A stretch of DNA of 60,174 bases from CAYSQW01 sp964433135 (GCA_964433135.1 CAYSQW010000016.1:1-60174); one strand, 5' to 3'. Counted from the first letter of the stretch, positions 1 through 8,630 are shown. Translations and numbers: made by a program. Notes: a model not told the origin generated them from the letters alone.

Positions 1-72
1 GGATCGTTCGACTTGCATGTGTTACGCACGCCGCCAACGTTGACTCTGAGCCAGGATCAAACTCTCCAGTTA
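1..72 (-). rRNA. 16S rRNA, 5' end (cut by window edge)
   Basis: Read on the minus strand, the first bases contain the universal 16S 5' segment AGAGTTTGATCCTGGCTCAG followed by the conserved GGCGGCGTGC and AACACATGCAAGTCGAACG blocks. Aligning to the E. coli 5' end (AAATTGAAGAGTTTG) puts the mature 5' end near position 72. Only about 70 nt are inside the window; the gene runs off the left edge. An rRNA gene at position 1 is a common place for an assembly contig to end, which is an inference. Confidence 0.97.
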
Positions 73-236
73 TAAAGAACCCCGAAGGGTTCTAATAGTC
101 AACAGAATTTGACAATTTGGATCGATCAAGGTCGCTCTGCTTTTAATTTCAAAGATCACATTGTCTTTCTAACCCGAGAAAGACACTTCCATATTTGAAC
201 TTTAAGGTATTTTTTAAAACCTACAGTCAGGAAGCT
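73..236 (-). promoter_or_regulatory. 16S rRNA leader with boxA-like site and two hairpins
   Basis: Between the promoter and the 16S 5' end the minus strand carries three leader-like elements. One is a perfect 8-bp hairpin (arms 163-170 and 177-184). The second is a boxA-like antitermination sequence TGATCTTTGAAAT (146-158). The third is a 7-bp hairpin closed by a TTCG tetraloop (76-93) directly upstream of the mature 5' end. This arrangement fits rRNA antitermination and processing; the role is inferred from known rRNA leaders. Confidence 0.7.
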
Positions 237-241
237 TGTAA

Positions 242-270
242 ATAATAGGGTAAATCGCCGCTGTTGTCAA
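242..270 (-). promoter_or_regulatory. rRNA promoter (sigma-70 type)
   Basis: On the minus strand the sequence TTGACA (265-270), a 17-bp spacer and TATTAT (242-247) form a near-consensus promoter pointing at the 16S gene. The roughly 30 bases upstream (271-300) are strongly A/T rich with an A8 run, as expected for an UP element. It is the best housekeeping promoter in the window. Confidence 0.85.
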
Positions 271-305
271 GGTTTCTATGTGTTTTTTTTATAATTATAT
301 TTCCA

Positions 306-469
306 GGGGGCCTTCGTGCTTCTCTGTCGAGAATTTCCATTCCGGCTTTTGACCATGCTCACGCCCCGTAAGAGCCCTCGGAGCCGCCCTTGCACAGTCA
401 ACTCCGGTAGCGTATATAAGGACGCACTAGCCTGGGGGAAAACGCAACCGGAGTTGACGCCGAGCCCCC
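306..469. other. structured intergenic element (nested inverted repeats)
   Basis: This non-coding stretch between the rRNA promoter and the pilin operon contains a 12-bp perfect inverted repeat (397-408 with 447-458). It extends by three more pairs after one mismatch (409-412 with 443-446), leaving a 30-nt loop. A second, outer pairing of GGGGGC (306-311) with GCCCCC (464-469) would close the whole segment. No U-tract terminator follows on either strand, and no known RNA family motif was recognised. It could be a structured RNA, a leader element or a small mobile remnant. Confidence 0.4.
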
Positions 470-509
470 GCATATTCAAGATCTTCCCGGATACTATCTT
501 GGTTGAAAT

Positions 510-525
510 TGGCATGACTCTGGCA
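510..525 (+). promoter_or_regulatory. possible sigma-54-type promoter of the pilin operon
   Basis: TGGCATGACTCTGGCA has the GG and GC dinucleotides separated by exactly 10 bp, as sigma-54 promoters require. The -12 element reads TGGCA instead of TTGCA, one mismatch. It ends 22 nt upstream of the first pilin-like start codon. Pilin genes are often sigma-54 dependent, so the position makes sense, but no regulator gene is in view. Confidence 0.35.
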
Positions 526-547
526 AACTCATGCAGCGGGAACCTCG

Positions 548-952
548 ATGATGAAAGATTTTCCACACAGCGCGCACCGGCGGGGATTTTCTCTTATCGA
601 AGTCATGGTTTCCCTCGGTCTGGTATCATTTCTCATCCTCGGAACCGCCCACATGCTGACGACGGCGATTCAGATAAGAATGCGCTGCGACCGTATATCC
701 AGGTCATCCGAAGCGGCCGCCGCGTTCCTGGCGCGATTGAAAGCGCTGCCCTTCGAGAGTCTTTCTTTAGCGGAAGGCTTCGGGGAAGAACGATTTAAAA
801 ATCCCAAGGATGCCGTTCCATATGTCCTCCGCTGGGCGGTCACGGACGTGTCCGAAAGACTGAAACAGGTTGACGTCATATGCTTCGCTCAAGATCTTCC
901 GCAAAAAAAAGCGCATCTGATCCTCTACATATCACGAGATCTGGGGTTCTGA
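548..952 (+). CDS. PilV/GspI-like type IV pilin-like protein
   Basis: This 134-residue protein begins with a short leader and the prepilin cleavage motif RRG/FSLIEV (cleavage after Gly13, Glu at +5), followed by a hydrophobic helix. It therefore should be processed by prepilin peptidase and join a type IV pilus or type II secretion pseudopilus as a minor subunit. The start is one of two adjacent ATGs (548 or 551). Its stop codon directly abuts the next start at 953, so the genes are an operon. The C-terminal part is not family-specific; PilV is the best guess from gene order. Confidence 0.8.
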   Translation: MMKDFPHSAHRRGFSLIEVMVSLGLVSFLILGTAHMLTTAIQIRMRCDRISRSSEAAAAFLARLKALPFESLSLAEGFGEERFKNPKDAVPYVLRWAVTDVSERLKQVDVICFAQDLPQKKAHLILYISRDLGF

Positions 953-1744
953 ATGACTCCCGCAGCGGTTGTGCCGATCCCGTCGCCCGAGCAAATCCTT
1001 TCCCCGAATCCCGGTTTTCGAAAACCGACCCCGAACGGATTTTCTCTGCTTGAATTTCTTTTCAGTATGGCGCTCTTTTTTATCATCCTGCTGATGGGTA
1101 TTGGATTTTTCACGGCGGCGCGCAATCAATTTTTCAAACTGAAAGCCTCCTACGATTCCTGGGCCGCGTTGGAATCGGCGGCGGAAAAAATCAAACACGA
1201 TATTCGAACGGCGGGGCAGGGGCTGTTGCTCCCCGCTTCCCTAAAAATCATCGATCCCGTCTCAGCGGGAGACTCCGGACTGACCATCCGAAAGCGGCGG
1301 GATCATCTGATCCCGTCTTCCCGTCTGGAGTCCGGTCAACTTTTAATCCCCCTCGCATCCACTTCAGGACTGGCCCGCAACCGGAGCCTCTGTTTCTGCG
1401 CCCCCGACTACGGCGAGACGGCATCCATCGACAGCATCACTTCGGCCGGGATCCTTCTCTCCGAGCCGCTGGTCTATTCTTACGACCCGGGAGAGTCCCT
1501 GTTTCTGCAGCTCACCACGATCACTTTTTTTCTGGATGAAAATTCGCGCACCATCCGCCGCCGCGTCAACGGCGGCTCGGCCCAGCCTCTGATAGAAGAC
1601 GTCGACTCATTTTCGTTTGCATATGACGCCGACCGAAACCTGGTTCAGGTTCGTCTCGGTCGTTCCTTATATAAGGAGGAAGAATATGCGATCTGGATCT
1701 TTCCAAGGAATGCGGCTTTGGCCGCCAACGGAACTCAGGAATAG
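953..1744 (+). CDS. PilW-like minor pilin
   Basis: The 263-residue product has an unusually long leader of 29 residues ending in NG/FSLLEF, with Glu at +5 and a hydrophobic stretch at about 31-55. This is the class III-like N-terminus of a minor pilin; the size and second position in the cluster match PilW. The body is a typical mixed-strand pilin head with no recognisable catalytic motif. It overlaps the next gene, whose start at 1686 lies inside it, implying translational coupling. Confidence 0.78.
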   Translation: MTPAAVVPIPSPEQILSPNPGFRKPTPNGFSLLEFLFSMALFFIILLMGIGFFTAARNQFFKLKASYDSWAALESAAEKIKHDIRTAGQGLLLPASLKIIDPVSAGDSGLTIRKRRDHLIPSSRLESGQLLIPLASTSGLARNRSLCFCAPDYGETASIDSITSAGILLSEPLVYSYDPGESLFLQLTTITFFLDENSRTIRRRVNGGSAQPLIEDVDSFSFAYDADRNLVQVRLGRSLYKEEEYAIWIFPRNAALAANGTQE

Positions 1745-3269
1745 CCGGAGGACGGGCTCGGTCACTCTCGTAACCCTGTGCCTGTTTTTTATTTTCACCT
1801 CACTGGGATTCAGTGTGCTTTATCTTTCACGAATCCATCTGAAACTCCAGGGTTTCAGAAAAAACGCCCTTCTTCTCGATACCGCCGTCGAAAACGGCAT
1901 CAAACAGGGAGCCGCCGAACTGGCGGCCTTGATCTCGAAAAAGCCGGGCATCGAAGCCATTTCCCCTGAAGAATTCACTGAACTCGCACAAAACGTTCAA
2001 CAGGGAAAAGTCGGATTGCTCCAAAGGACCCTCGGGACCGGATTTCCCATTATAACATCCGGAAGCTCCGGAGAAGCCCGGTGGAACGTCGACACGGAAG
2101 CGACATTGGCGCATCACTTCCGCTGGGAAGATTTCATCCGCGCCCGTTTCGCGCTTTTTTCCCGGGCACAAGCCGCTCTCCAACGCTTTCCGGAAACAAA
2201 AAACGAAAGCCTGACGTCCTCGCTCACGATCGCCGCGGGATGGATCCCGCTTTCACTTATTCCTCTCCTGGTCGACGGGGAAGCGGAGTCTGAAAGCCGC
2301 TATCTTACGGAAAACCGCATCGAAATGCTTGTCGCCCCCCCATTATCCGAAACGGCCGGACCGGTATTCTCAGGGGGCGGTCTGATCTCAGAGGACATTC
2401 TTTCCCAGGCGCTGAAGGCTTTCAAGCTCGATATTTTCACCCCACAGGATCTTTCACGCTCTCAACTGCGGCGGGCTCTCGGGCTGGAGATTATCGACGA
2501 GCCCATTCCTCCAGGAGTCTACCTGATTGAAGATGATCTGGGCCTGGGTGGTGTTTATGTCGAGGGAGATTGCGACAGGCTGGGACTGGCCGTCGCCGGT
2601 GATTTCCAGGTCTTCGATTTCCGGATCGGGCAGGAGGAATGGCGCTTGACCTTCAGCCCGCTTCACGAAACCACCACGTTCGCCAGCCCGGGGGAAGTGC
2701 GGACATATGAACGAACTCCTCTTGGAATCATCATCGTCAACGGCGGCATTCTTTCATTGGAGGCCGGAGTCATCGATGCCGAGGAGACATTCCTGCGGAC
2801 CAACGAGGAAATCCCCTGCATCCTCAAAGGCGTCAGCCTGAGCCTCATCGCTTCCGGAAGGATCACGCTCTCCACACATCTTCTCCGCCAAGGAGTCACA
2901 TGGAGAGACGAGATCCCGGTTCTCAAAGACGCCGATGCCCAGCTCCATATCTTCGCGGCGGGGAGGAATATTCTGGGAGAACCCAACAGGGAAGGGCGGA
3001 TCATCATCGATGCGACGGAAACGCCCACTCTCAAGATCGAGGCTTCCTTGACCGCAGCTCAAACCGAAATCCTTTCCGACAAGCCGGAGGCAAAGGCCGT
3101 CCTGGTGGGAAGTCTCCACACCGGGCGCCATCACTCGGGAGGGAACACTCTCCAACTGATCGATGATCCCCATTCCCGCAATGCGCCTTCGGCGCTCTCT
3201 CCACGCACCTCCAAGCCCGTGCTCTACCTCGCTGATTATCACGCAACGGAATGGAGCGAGATCTCATGA
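1686..3269 (+). CDS. PilX-like pilus assembly protein
   Basis: A 527-residue membrane-anchored protein with one N-terminal transmembrane helix at about residues 27-47 and a large extracytoplasmic domain. The start at 1686 is chosen because AAGGAGGA lies five bases upstream; earlier in-frame ATGs have no ribosome site. It lacks a clear prepilin cleavage motif, which is usual for PilX N-terminal-domain proteins, and is larger than typical PilX. It sits between PilW-like and FimT-like genes and overlaps both, so it is probably part of the pilus tip or initiation complex. Confidence 0.7.
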   Translation: MRSGSFQGMRLWPPTELRNSRRTGSVTLVTLCLFFIFTSLGFSVLYLSRIHLKLQGFRKNALLLDTAVENGIKQGAAELAALISKKPGIEAISPEEFTELAQNVQQGKVGLLQRTLGTGFPIITSGSSGEARWNVDTEATLAHHFRWEDFIRARFALFSRAQAALQRFPETKNESLTSSLTIAAGWIPLSLIPLLVDGEAESESRYLTENRIEMLVAPPLSETAGPVFSGGGLISEDILSQALKAFKLDIFTPQDLSRSQLRRALGLEIIDEPIPPGVYLIEDDLGLGGVYVEGDCDRLGLAVAGDFQVFDFRIGQEEWRLTFSPLHETTTFASPGEVRTYERTPLGIIIVNGGILSLEAGVIDAEETFLRTNEEIPCILKGVSLSLIASGRITLSTHLLRQGVTWRDEIPVLKDADAQLHIFAAGRNILGEPNREGRIIIDATETPTLKIEASLTAAQTEILSDKPEAKAVLVGSLHTGRHHSGGNTLQLIDDPHSRNAPSALSPRTSKPVLYLADYHATEWSEIS

Positions 3270-3772
3270 GAGAACGCGGCTCGGTCTCCATCGACCGTCT
3301 TCGGAACATCGGAGCCGTTCTTCCGGAACGGAAGCCAGAAGACCGACCGGGATTCAGTTTGCTGGAAGCGGTGATCGCCGTCTCCCTGCTCGCGCTTATG
3401 ACATTCTTCGGTTCTCTCTCCCTCAAGCATACGGCGCCCCGGATCCGGCTTCACAATGCCGCCTGGGAAATCCACTCCCGGTTGAACTGGGCCCGCTACA
3501 AGGCGGTCTACTGCGGAGAAAAAATAAAGACGGTTTTCGAAGCGGACGGATATACCCTATTCGCTTTCGATGCGGCGCAAAACCACTGGATGCCCCTCCG
3601 GTCGCATAGACTGGAAGGCGTCGTCGTTTCAGCCAGCAACAGTCCGATCTTTCATCCCGGAGGTACCGTGTCCAACCTTGCCACCATCCGCATCAATAAC
3701 TCCGCCGGTGGATACAGAATCACTCTGGCCATTACCGGGCGCATCAAGCTGACGAAACACCCTCCGGATTAG
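3266..3772 (+). CDS. GspH/FimT-family pseudopilin
   Basis: This 168-residue protein has a 29-residue leader ending RPG/FSLLEA, Glu at +5, and a hydrophobic helix, followed by a beta-rich domain including the segment WEIHSRLNWARYKA that resembles GspH/FimT. The start at 3266 forms an ATGA overlap with the preceding stop; an upstream ATG at 3251 is possible but has no ribosome site. It is the last gene of the pilin-like cluster. The core pilus ATPases and platform protein are not in the window. Confidence 0.8.
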   Translation: MRERGSVSIDRLRNIGAVLPERKPEDRPGFSLLEAVIAVSLLALMTFFGSLSLKHTAPRIRLHNAAWEIHSRLNWARYKAVYCGEKIKTVFEADGYTLFAFDAAQNHWMPLRSHRLEGVVVSASNSPIFHPGGTVSNLATIRINNSAGGYRITLAITGRIKLTKHPPD

Positions 3773-3780
3773 AACATCCG

Positions 3781-5493
3781 TCAAATGGTTGCCTCGGACG
3801 AAAGCGCCACGGTTTCTCCGGATCGACCGATGGCGGATACTCGATAGGTATAGGCTGTTTCCGGCTGCAGATATTTATCCAGGAAGGTCAGCGCTCCCTC
3901 ATGAGTCTGCGAGGCGGGCGCATCGGCGACAAGCTGATACTCTCCACCAGCCGACCTCCGGTAGAGAGCGTAGCGATCGACCGCGACGGATCCTGAGTTC
4001 CGCGTAAAAACGGTGACGGCTCCATAATCGCGTCGAATGACCCAAGCCCGTTCCGTATTTCTCACCGCCCGTATAAGCAGGGTGATGTTGGCGACCGCAA
4101 CCGTCGCCTCATGAAACGCCGTCAATCCATTGGTATCCGCCGCCACGACTCTCAGCCTGGCGTTCCCATTGGGAAACAACCGGGTGTCCCATTCCATGCG
4201 AAAAGGAGCTTGAGCGTCCGTGCCGATCAGACTTCCGTTGACATAGAAATCGACGCGGGCCACTCCGATGTTATCCGAAGCGGCGGCTTGTATGGACACG
4301 ACATCCCTCACCGAAGCTCCTTCATAAGGAGCGGTGATCCGAATCGAGGGCGGCACGTCCGTGGCGATAATGGAAAACACTCCGTTGCTGCCGTCTCCGG
4401 AATCACCCGGTTCTTCCGACACCCGGACAAGGCATTGAGAGGAAACACGGTCCGGAACGGTCCAAAGAAAAGCCCCGTCGTTGGGGGTCGAAGTGCTGAC
4501 CGTCTTCCAGGATTGACCGCCGTCGGAAGAAAATTCGATCCGCACGAAGGGCGCTTCACCGCGTACGGTCCATTCGATATCATGGCGAGATCCGACCAGC
4601 CATCGTTCTCCTCCGTTGGGCGACGTCACCTCCAAACGCGATTCTTCCCCGTTCCATCCTGCAAGCCGGGCCAGCATCCACCAGAAGGCCGCGCCTTTCA
4701 ATGCACAGTTGAGTCGATGCGAATGCGCGCATTCTCCGCACTCCCGCACCAAAAGAGCCAAGGGATCTTCAGGATTTTCGGCAAGCCACTCCTCCGCCCA
4801 GTTCCCATCCCTGTACTGACAGCCGTCGGTAGCTCCCCTATCCAAAAAGCCCCTGCCGTCGGGATCGTAGCTTTCGATATCGGCGAAATCGAAAAGAACC
4901 TTTTGATTCGCACGGCAAAAGCCGCGGATCTGATTATTGCGCAGATTGAGGTTCCCCCCTGAGCCGGTTCCATCCAGGTGGCCCGTCATATAAACGAAGG
5001 TCACTTCGGGATAACGCGTTTCCAGGGAAGCCATCGCGTTCAGATAAGCAGCGATGCCGGCGGAGCTGTTGTCGCTGACCCCTCCGCACCAGGACCACAT
5101 AACGACGTTGCGATCATTGTGGGGGAGCCTGAGCATGTTGATCGTAGCGTCACGCCATCCCAGGTACCCGTTATGCCCCAGATCGCTGGCGCCGCCGGCA
5201 TTTCCCCATAGGTCATTGAGAAAGATCCCCGTCATCAATCCCCAGTCCGAGGAGGTATACCGATAGATTCCTTTCCAGGTTCGGCGGTATACATCCAATC
5301 CGGTGACAAGCTGACTGCCGTGCGATGTGTGGCCGTATCCGATGCGCAGAGAGTTTTTCACCGCGGTCACCCAATAATCCGGGATCTTTTCCAGGCGCGT
5401 ACAGTTATGATCTATGATGAGCGCCTCTTGAGCCGCCGCCGTCATCCCCAAGCTCAGAAACAGTGCCGCAAATCCGATCCGCAATAATCTCAT
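3781..5493 (-). CDS. exported protein with SGNH-like domain and Ig-like modules
   Basis: A 570-residue secreted protein. A signal peptide covers about residues 1-21. The N-terminal 260 residues contain GYGHTSHGSQ and read like an SGNH/GDSL-type fold, but a full catalytic set was not proved. Then follow a PNGGE-type Ig-like module (about 290-380), a Big_7-like Ig module starting PPSIRITAPYEG (about 385-470), and a C-terminal fibronectin III-like segment. The start at 5493 is preceded by AGGGAG. It is convergent with the pilin genes and is probably an envelope or extracellular carbohydrate- or protein-binding enzyme. Confidence 0.6.
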   Translation of the reverse strand: MRLLRIGFAALFLSLGMTAAAQEALIIDHNCTRLEKIPDYWVTAVKNSLRIGYGHTSHGSQLVTGLDVYRRTWKGIYRYTSSDWGLMTGIFLNDLWGNAGGASDLGHNGYLGWRDATINMLRLPHNDRNVVMWSWCGGVSDNSSAGIAAYLNAMASLETRYPEVTFVYMTGHLDGTGSGGNLNLRNNQIRGFCRANQKVLFDFADIESYDPDGRGFLDRGATDGCQYRDGNWAEEWLAENPEDPLALLVRECGECAHSHRLNCALKGAAFWWMLARLAGWNGEESRLEVTSPNGGERWLVGSRHDIEWTVRGEAPFVRIEFSSDGGQSWKTVSTSTPNDGAFLWTVPDRVSSQCLVRVSEEPGDSGDGSNGVFSIIATDVPPSIRITAPYEGASVRDVVSIQAAASDNIGVARVDFYVNGSLIGTDAQAPFRMEWDTRLFPNGNARLRVVAADTNGLTAFHEATVAVANITLLIRAVRNTERAWVIRRDYGAVTVFTRNSGSVAVDRYALYRRSAGGEYQLVADAPASQTHEGALTFLDKYLQPETAYTYRVSAIGRSGETVALSSEATI

Positions 5494-5792
5494 GATACGG
5501 TCTCCCTTTCGTGTCGATGCCAAACATCTCTCATTCGTTTCACATGTCGGTTATGAAGATGGAAGAAGTTTTTTCCCAGGCGCCTCGAGCCAGATTCCCG
5601 ATCCCTTTCCACACTCGGTTTTTCAATATCCTGCCTCCCCACACGGGAATTCAGGCGGAACCCCCCGGCGATTCCCATGCCTTAGGAACGGCCCGCCGTG
5701 GATATTTTTACCACAGCGGCCAAACCAGGTCAAAACACGTTTTTTATCTCCCCCTGCCGGGGAAACCGCTCCTCCGTTTCTCTTCCGCCGAT
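5494..5792. other. intergenic stretch, 3' region of ferredoxin gene
   Basis: About 300 bases between two minus-strand genes. It holds the ribosome site of the downstream exported protein (AGGGAG, near 5502-5507). An imperfect hairpin (5690-5701 with 5711-5721, 9-nt A/T loop) is more stable as minus-strand RNA because its one mismatch becomes a G-U pair. No U-tract follows, so it is not a clear terminator. No convincing gene is present. Confidence 0.4.
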
Positions 5793-6566
5793 TCAGCCGC
5801 GGAGCGGAGAAACCGCGATCGTTCCGTTGACATCGACGGTAACGGTATCGAGAGGAATTTCTTTTCCCGAGAGGGAAAGGGCTTGTTCGACCATTCTCTT
5901 CAGTCCGGAACAGCAGGGGACGGTCATGACGGCGAGGGTAAGAGAACGGATGTCGTTTTGCTTGAAAAGCTCGGCAAGCTTTTCGACATATCCCTGAGAA
6001 TCGTCCAGCTTGGGACATGCGATGACCAGCTTCCGGCCTCGAAGCAGCCGCGGATGAAAGCCGCCCAGGCTGAAAGCGGTGCAATCAGCCGCGATCAGGA
6101 GTTCGCATCCCTGGAACGCCGGCATGAGAGGAGATATCAGCCGGAGCTGAATGGGCCACTGGCCGAGCGCCGATGCGGTGTCTTCCCCCCGCTCTATGCT
6201 TATATTCGGTCTGGGGATCTCGCGCGGACGGCTTCCCGGGCACGCACATCCCGAAGGCCCCGCGGTTTTACCGCCGGCCTCATCCGGATCATGCACCCGG
6301 GCGGCGGCATCCTCGCCCCACAGCGCCTTTACATGCCGGCGGGTTTTCTTCGGGTCGTAGGTTTCGCCCTCCCGCTCCACGACCTTCAGAGCTCCCACCG
6401 GACAAACATCCAGACATTTTCCCAGGCCGTCACAATATATTTCCTTGACCAGAACAGCCTTGTTTTCCTCATCCAGGATAAGGGCTCCTTCCGCACACGC
6501 CGTGGTGCAAAGCCCGCAGCCGTTGCATTTTTTTCGATCTATTTCGACAATCGGCCTCTTTGCCAT
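5793..6566 (-). CDS. 4Fe-4S ferredoxin-type protein
   Basis: A 257-residue cytoplasmic protein. The N-terminus has a two-cluster ferredoxin domain: CNGCGLCTTAC near residues 14-24 and CDGLGKCLDVCP near 45-56, the latter typical of a widespread ferredoxin family. The C-terminal half contains VPCCSGL, a motif shared by that family. The first cluster motif ends in CAEG rather than CPEG, a mild deviation. AGGAGA lies upstream of the start at 6566. It likely shuttles electrons for a redox enzyme; the partner is not identified here, though a radical SAM gene lies immediately upstream. Confidence 0.8.
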   Translation of the reverse strand: MAKRPIVEIDRKKCNGCGLCTTACAEGALILDEENKAVLVKEIYCDGLGKCLDVCPVGALKVVEREGETYDPKKTRRHVKALWGEDAAARVHDPDEAGGKTAGPSGCACPGSRPREIPRPNISIERGEDTASALGQWPIQLRLISPLMPAFQGCELLIAADCTAFSLGGFHPRLLRGRKLVIACPKLDDSQGYVEKLAELFKQNDIRSLTLAVMTVPCCSGLKRMVEQALSLSGKEIPLDTVTVDVNGTIAVSPLRG

Positions 6567-6696
6567 GATAAGTCTCCTTATAATCCGAATCCCTCATCGC
6601 GCCGTGCGCGAAGAGTCGTCAAAAACGATTATAATCGGATTGGAGACGTCATTCCTTGATTTGGATCAAGAAAGGGGGAAAAAACGGAAGCCCGGG

Positions 6697-7722
6697 TCAG
6701 CGGAACGGGACTTTCATCCCCAGTTCCTCGGCCCACTCGAGAGTTTCCCGGTATTCGCGACCGGTTATCCGCCGCGCCAATTCGGAAAAATCCCGCGCCT
6801 TATGCTCCGGCCGATACTGCCGCATGATATTGACATAACATGAGGGGGACAGCTCCCGGACGATGAAAGTTAGAACCTCCCGGGTATCGGCCAACCTGTT
6901 GGGCAGAACCAAGTGCCGGATCATCAACCCTCGGCGGGCGATCCCGGCGTTCCCCATCTGGAGACCACCGACCTGACGGTACATCTCCTTAAAAGCCATC
7001 CGGGCATAGTGCGGATAATTATACGCTTCACTCGAATAGGCCGCGGAGTGCGCGGAATCCATATATTTGAAATCAGGGAGATAGATATCCACGATCCCTT
7101 CCAAAAGCCTCAACACTTCCGTCTTTTCATAACCACCCGTGTTGTAGACCAGCGGGATCCGAAGCCCTTGGGGAACCGCTAATTCGAGAGCCCGTACGAT
7201 ACCGGGGACGTAGTGCGTGGGAGTTACAAGGTTGATGTTGTGGCACCCCATGCGCTGCAGCTTGATCATGGTCTCGGCCAAGCGTTCTTCCGTAACCGCC
7301 ACGCCTTCACCCTCTAGGCTGATGGCGTGATTCTGGCAGTAGATGCAGCGCAGTCCGCAGTGGGAAAAGAAGATCGTCCCCGAACCTTTGGATCCCACCA
7401 GCGGCCGCTCCTCACCGAAATGAGGGAAGGCGCTGGAAACCTTCAATGTCGCCGGCGCCCGGCATTTGCCCAACTCCCCCCGCATCCGATCGACGCGGCA
7501 GTCCCGGGGACATAGCGAACAGTTTTCATAATAGGCCTGAAGCTCTCGGGCCCTCCGGGCCAAAACGCCTTCGCGAAAAAGCCGTAGATATGAAGGAAAT
7601 CCCGTTTTTTCTTCCGAGGCCTTCGCGGATCCTTCCGCAAATTTAAACGGATAAAGCGGCAGAACCGCACCGCTCATCCGCAGCAGACGGGCGCCGAACT
7701 TCCTGCGCGTGATATTGTCCAT
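6697..7722 (-). CDS. radical SAM protein, PflX-like (COG1313), with Tat-like signal
   Basis: A 341-residue radical SAM enzyme related to pyruvate formate-lyase activases. The SAM-cluster motif is CGLRCIYC (Cys122, Cys126, Cys129), preceded by the COG1313 cysteine set ENCSLCPRDC (Cys68, 71, 75, 87). The N-terminus carries RRKFGARLL followed by a hydrophobic stretch, resembling a twin-arginine signal, which is odd for an enzyme class that normally works in the cytoplasm. It lies 130 nt upstream of the ferredoxin-type gene on the same strand, a plausible electron donor. The substrate is unknown. Confidence 0.82.
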   Translation of the reverse strand: MDNITRRKFGARLLRMSGAVLPLYPFKFAEGSAKASEEKTGFPSYLRLFREGVLARRARELQAYYENCSLCPRDCRVDRMRGELGKCRAPATLKVSSAFPHFGEERPLVGSKGSGTIFFSHCGLRCIYCQNHAISLEGEGVAVTEERLAETMIKLQRMGCHNINLVTPTHYVPGIVRALELAVPQGLRIPLVYNTGGYEKTEVLRLLEGIVDIYLPDFKYMDSAHSAAYSSEAYNYPHYARMAFKEMYRQVGGLQMGNAGIARRGLMIRHLVLPNRLADTREVLTFIVRELSPSCYVNIMRQYRPEHKARDFSELARRITGREYRETLEWAEELGMKVPFR

Positions 7723-7823
7723 CGTCCCCGCCGATTATTTTGGCACAGAGAACGCTTTCTGTCAAAATTTCCCGGGATTATCAAACGGGGTGTTCATGAG
7801 GCATCGTCCGGGGGCGATTTGTC

Positions 7824-8627
7824 TCAATCCTCCGGTTCCTTGAAAATCGATTCATCCAGGACGCCGTAGGGATTGAAACTGACACGAATGGTCAGCAGAA
7901 TGCCGAGGATGACGGATACCGCCGTCCCGCTGAAAATCGCGATCATGATCGCGATCTGATACTTGATGGCAACGGCGGGATTCGTCCCACCCAGGATAAT
8001 GCCCGTCATCATTCCGGGAAGCGAGACCAGACCGACGGTGGCCATGGTCGCCAGGGTCGGCGCCAGCGATGCCGTGTAGGCCTGCTTCAGGAAAGGCCGG
8101 ACCGCTTCCCGCCGACTGGCTCCCTGCGCGAGGCTGAAATGGTAGGTTTTTCGTCCCGACCGCAGCGAGCTGTAGAAGGTCCTCAACCCCACGATATCGG
8201 CCCGCAGGCTGTTTCCCATGATCATGCCCGCGATGGGAATGAAATAGCGCGCATCGAGCAGATTGGGAATACGGAGGATCCCCCCCAGGAAAAAGATCAA
8301 GGGGATTCCGGTGCCGACCAGCAGTGAAATGAAAACCGGAAACAGATATCGGCGCGCGACCAGCTTGCTTCCGGACAGAAGCGACAGATCGGCTGCCGTG
8401 AGCATCACCAGTAGCCAGAGAACGTTCAGCCACCATCGATTGAGATCGAAGACGACCTGAAGATAAAGCCCGACGAAAAGCAGCTGCAGGGTCATGCGCA
8501 GCAGTGAAATCATGAACTCCTTCATCAACCGGACGCGGTAGAAGAGGAAAAGGAAAACCGGAATGATCAGCAGAAGGTACCCAAAAACCAGCTGCGGAGT
8601 TCCGATATCGATCGCCGTGGATTCCAT
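7824..8627 (-). CDS. fetB: FetB-family ABC transporter permease (UPF0014)
   Basis: A 267-residue integral membrane protein with about seven hydrophobic helices. The segment IPIAGMIMGNSLRADIVGL and the later SLPGMMTGIILGGTNP are hallmarks of the UPF0014/FetB family. In E. coli FetAB exports iron and protects against peroxide. The gene starts 3 nt after the ATPase gene stop at 8631, so the two form an operon. Iron export is the family role; the substrate here is inferred. Confidence 0.9.
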   Translation of the reverse strand: MESTAIDIGTPQLVFGYLLLIIPVFLFLFYRVRLMKEFMISLLRMTLQLLFVGLYLQVVFDLNRWWLNVLWLLVMLTAADLSLLSGSKLVARRYLFPVFISLLVGTGIPLIFFLGGILRIPNLLDARYFIPIAGMIMGNSLRADIVGLRTFYSSLRSGRKTYHFSLAQGASRREAVRPFLKQAYTASLAPTLATMATVGLVSLPGMMTGIILGGTNPAVAIKYQIAIMIAIFSGTAVSVILGILLTIRVSFNPYGVLDESIFKEPED

Positions 8628-8630
8628 GTC

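Noticed and set aside
303..470. SRP RNA or 6S RNA in the structured intergenic element
   Set aside because: The conserved SRP loop GGTCAGG-CCGGAAGGAAGCAGCC is not present, and no 6S core could be identified.
306..547. c-di-GMP (GEMM) riboswitch before the pilin genes
   Set aside because: Fragments such as GGCAAAC and CTCCGGTAG look similar, but the conserved GGGACGCAAAGCC core is missing.
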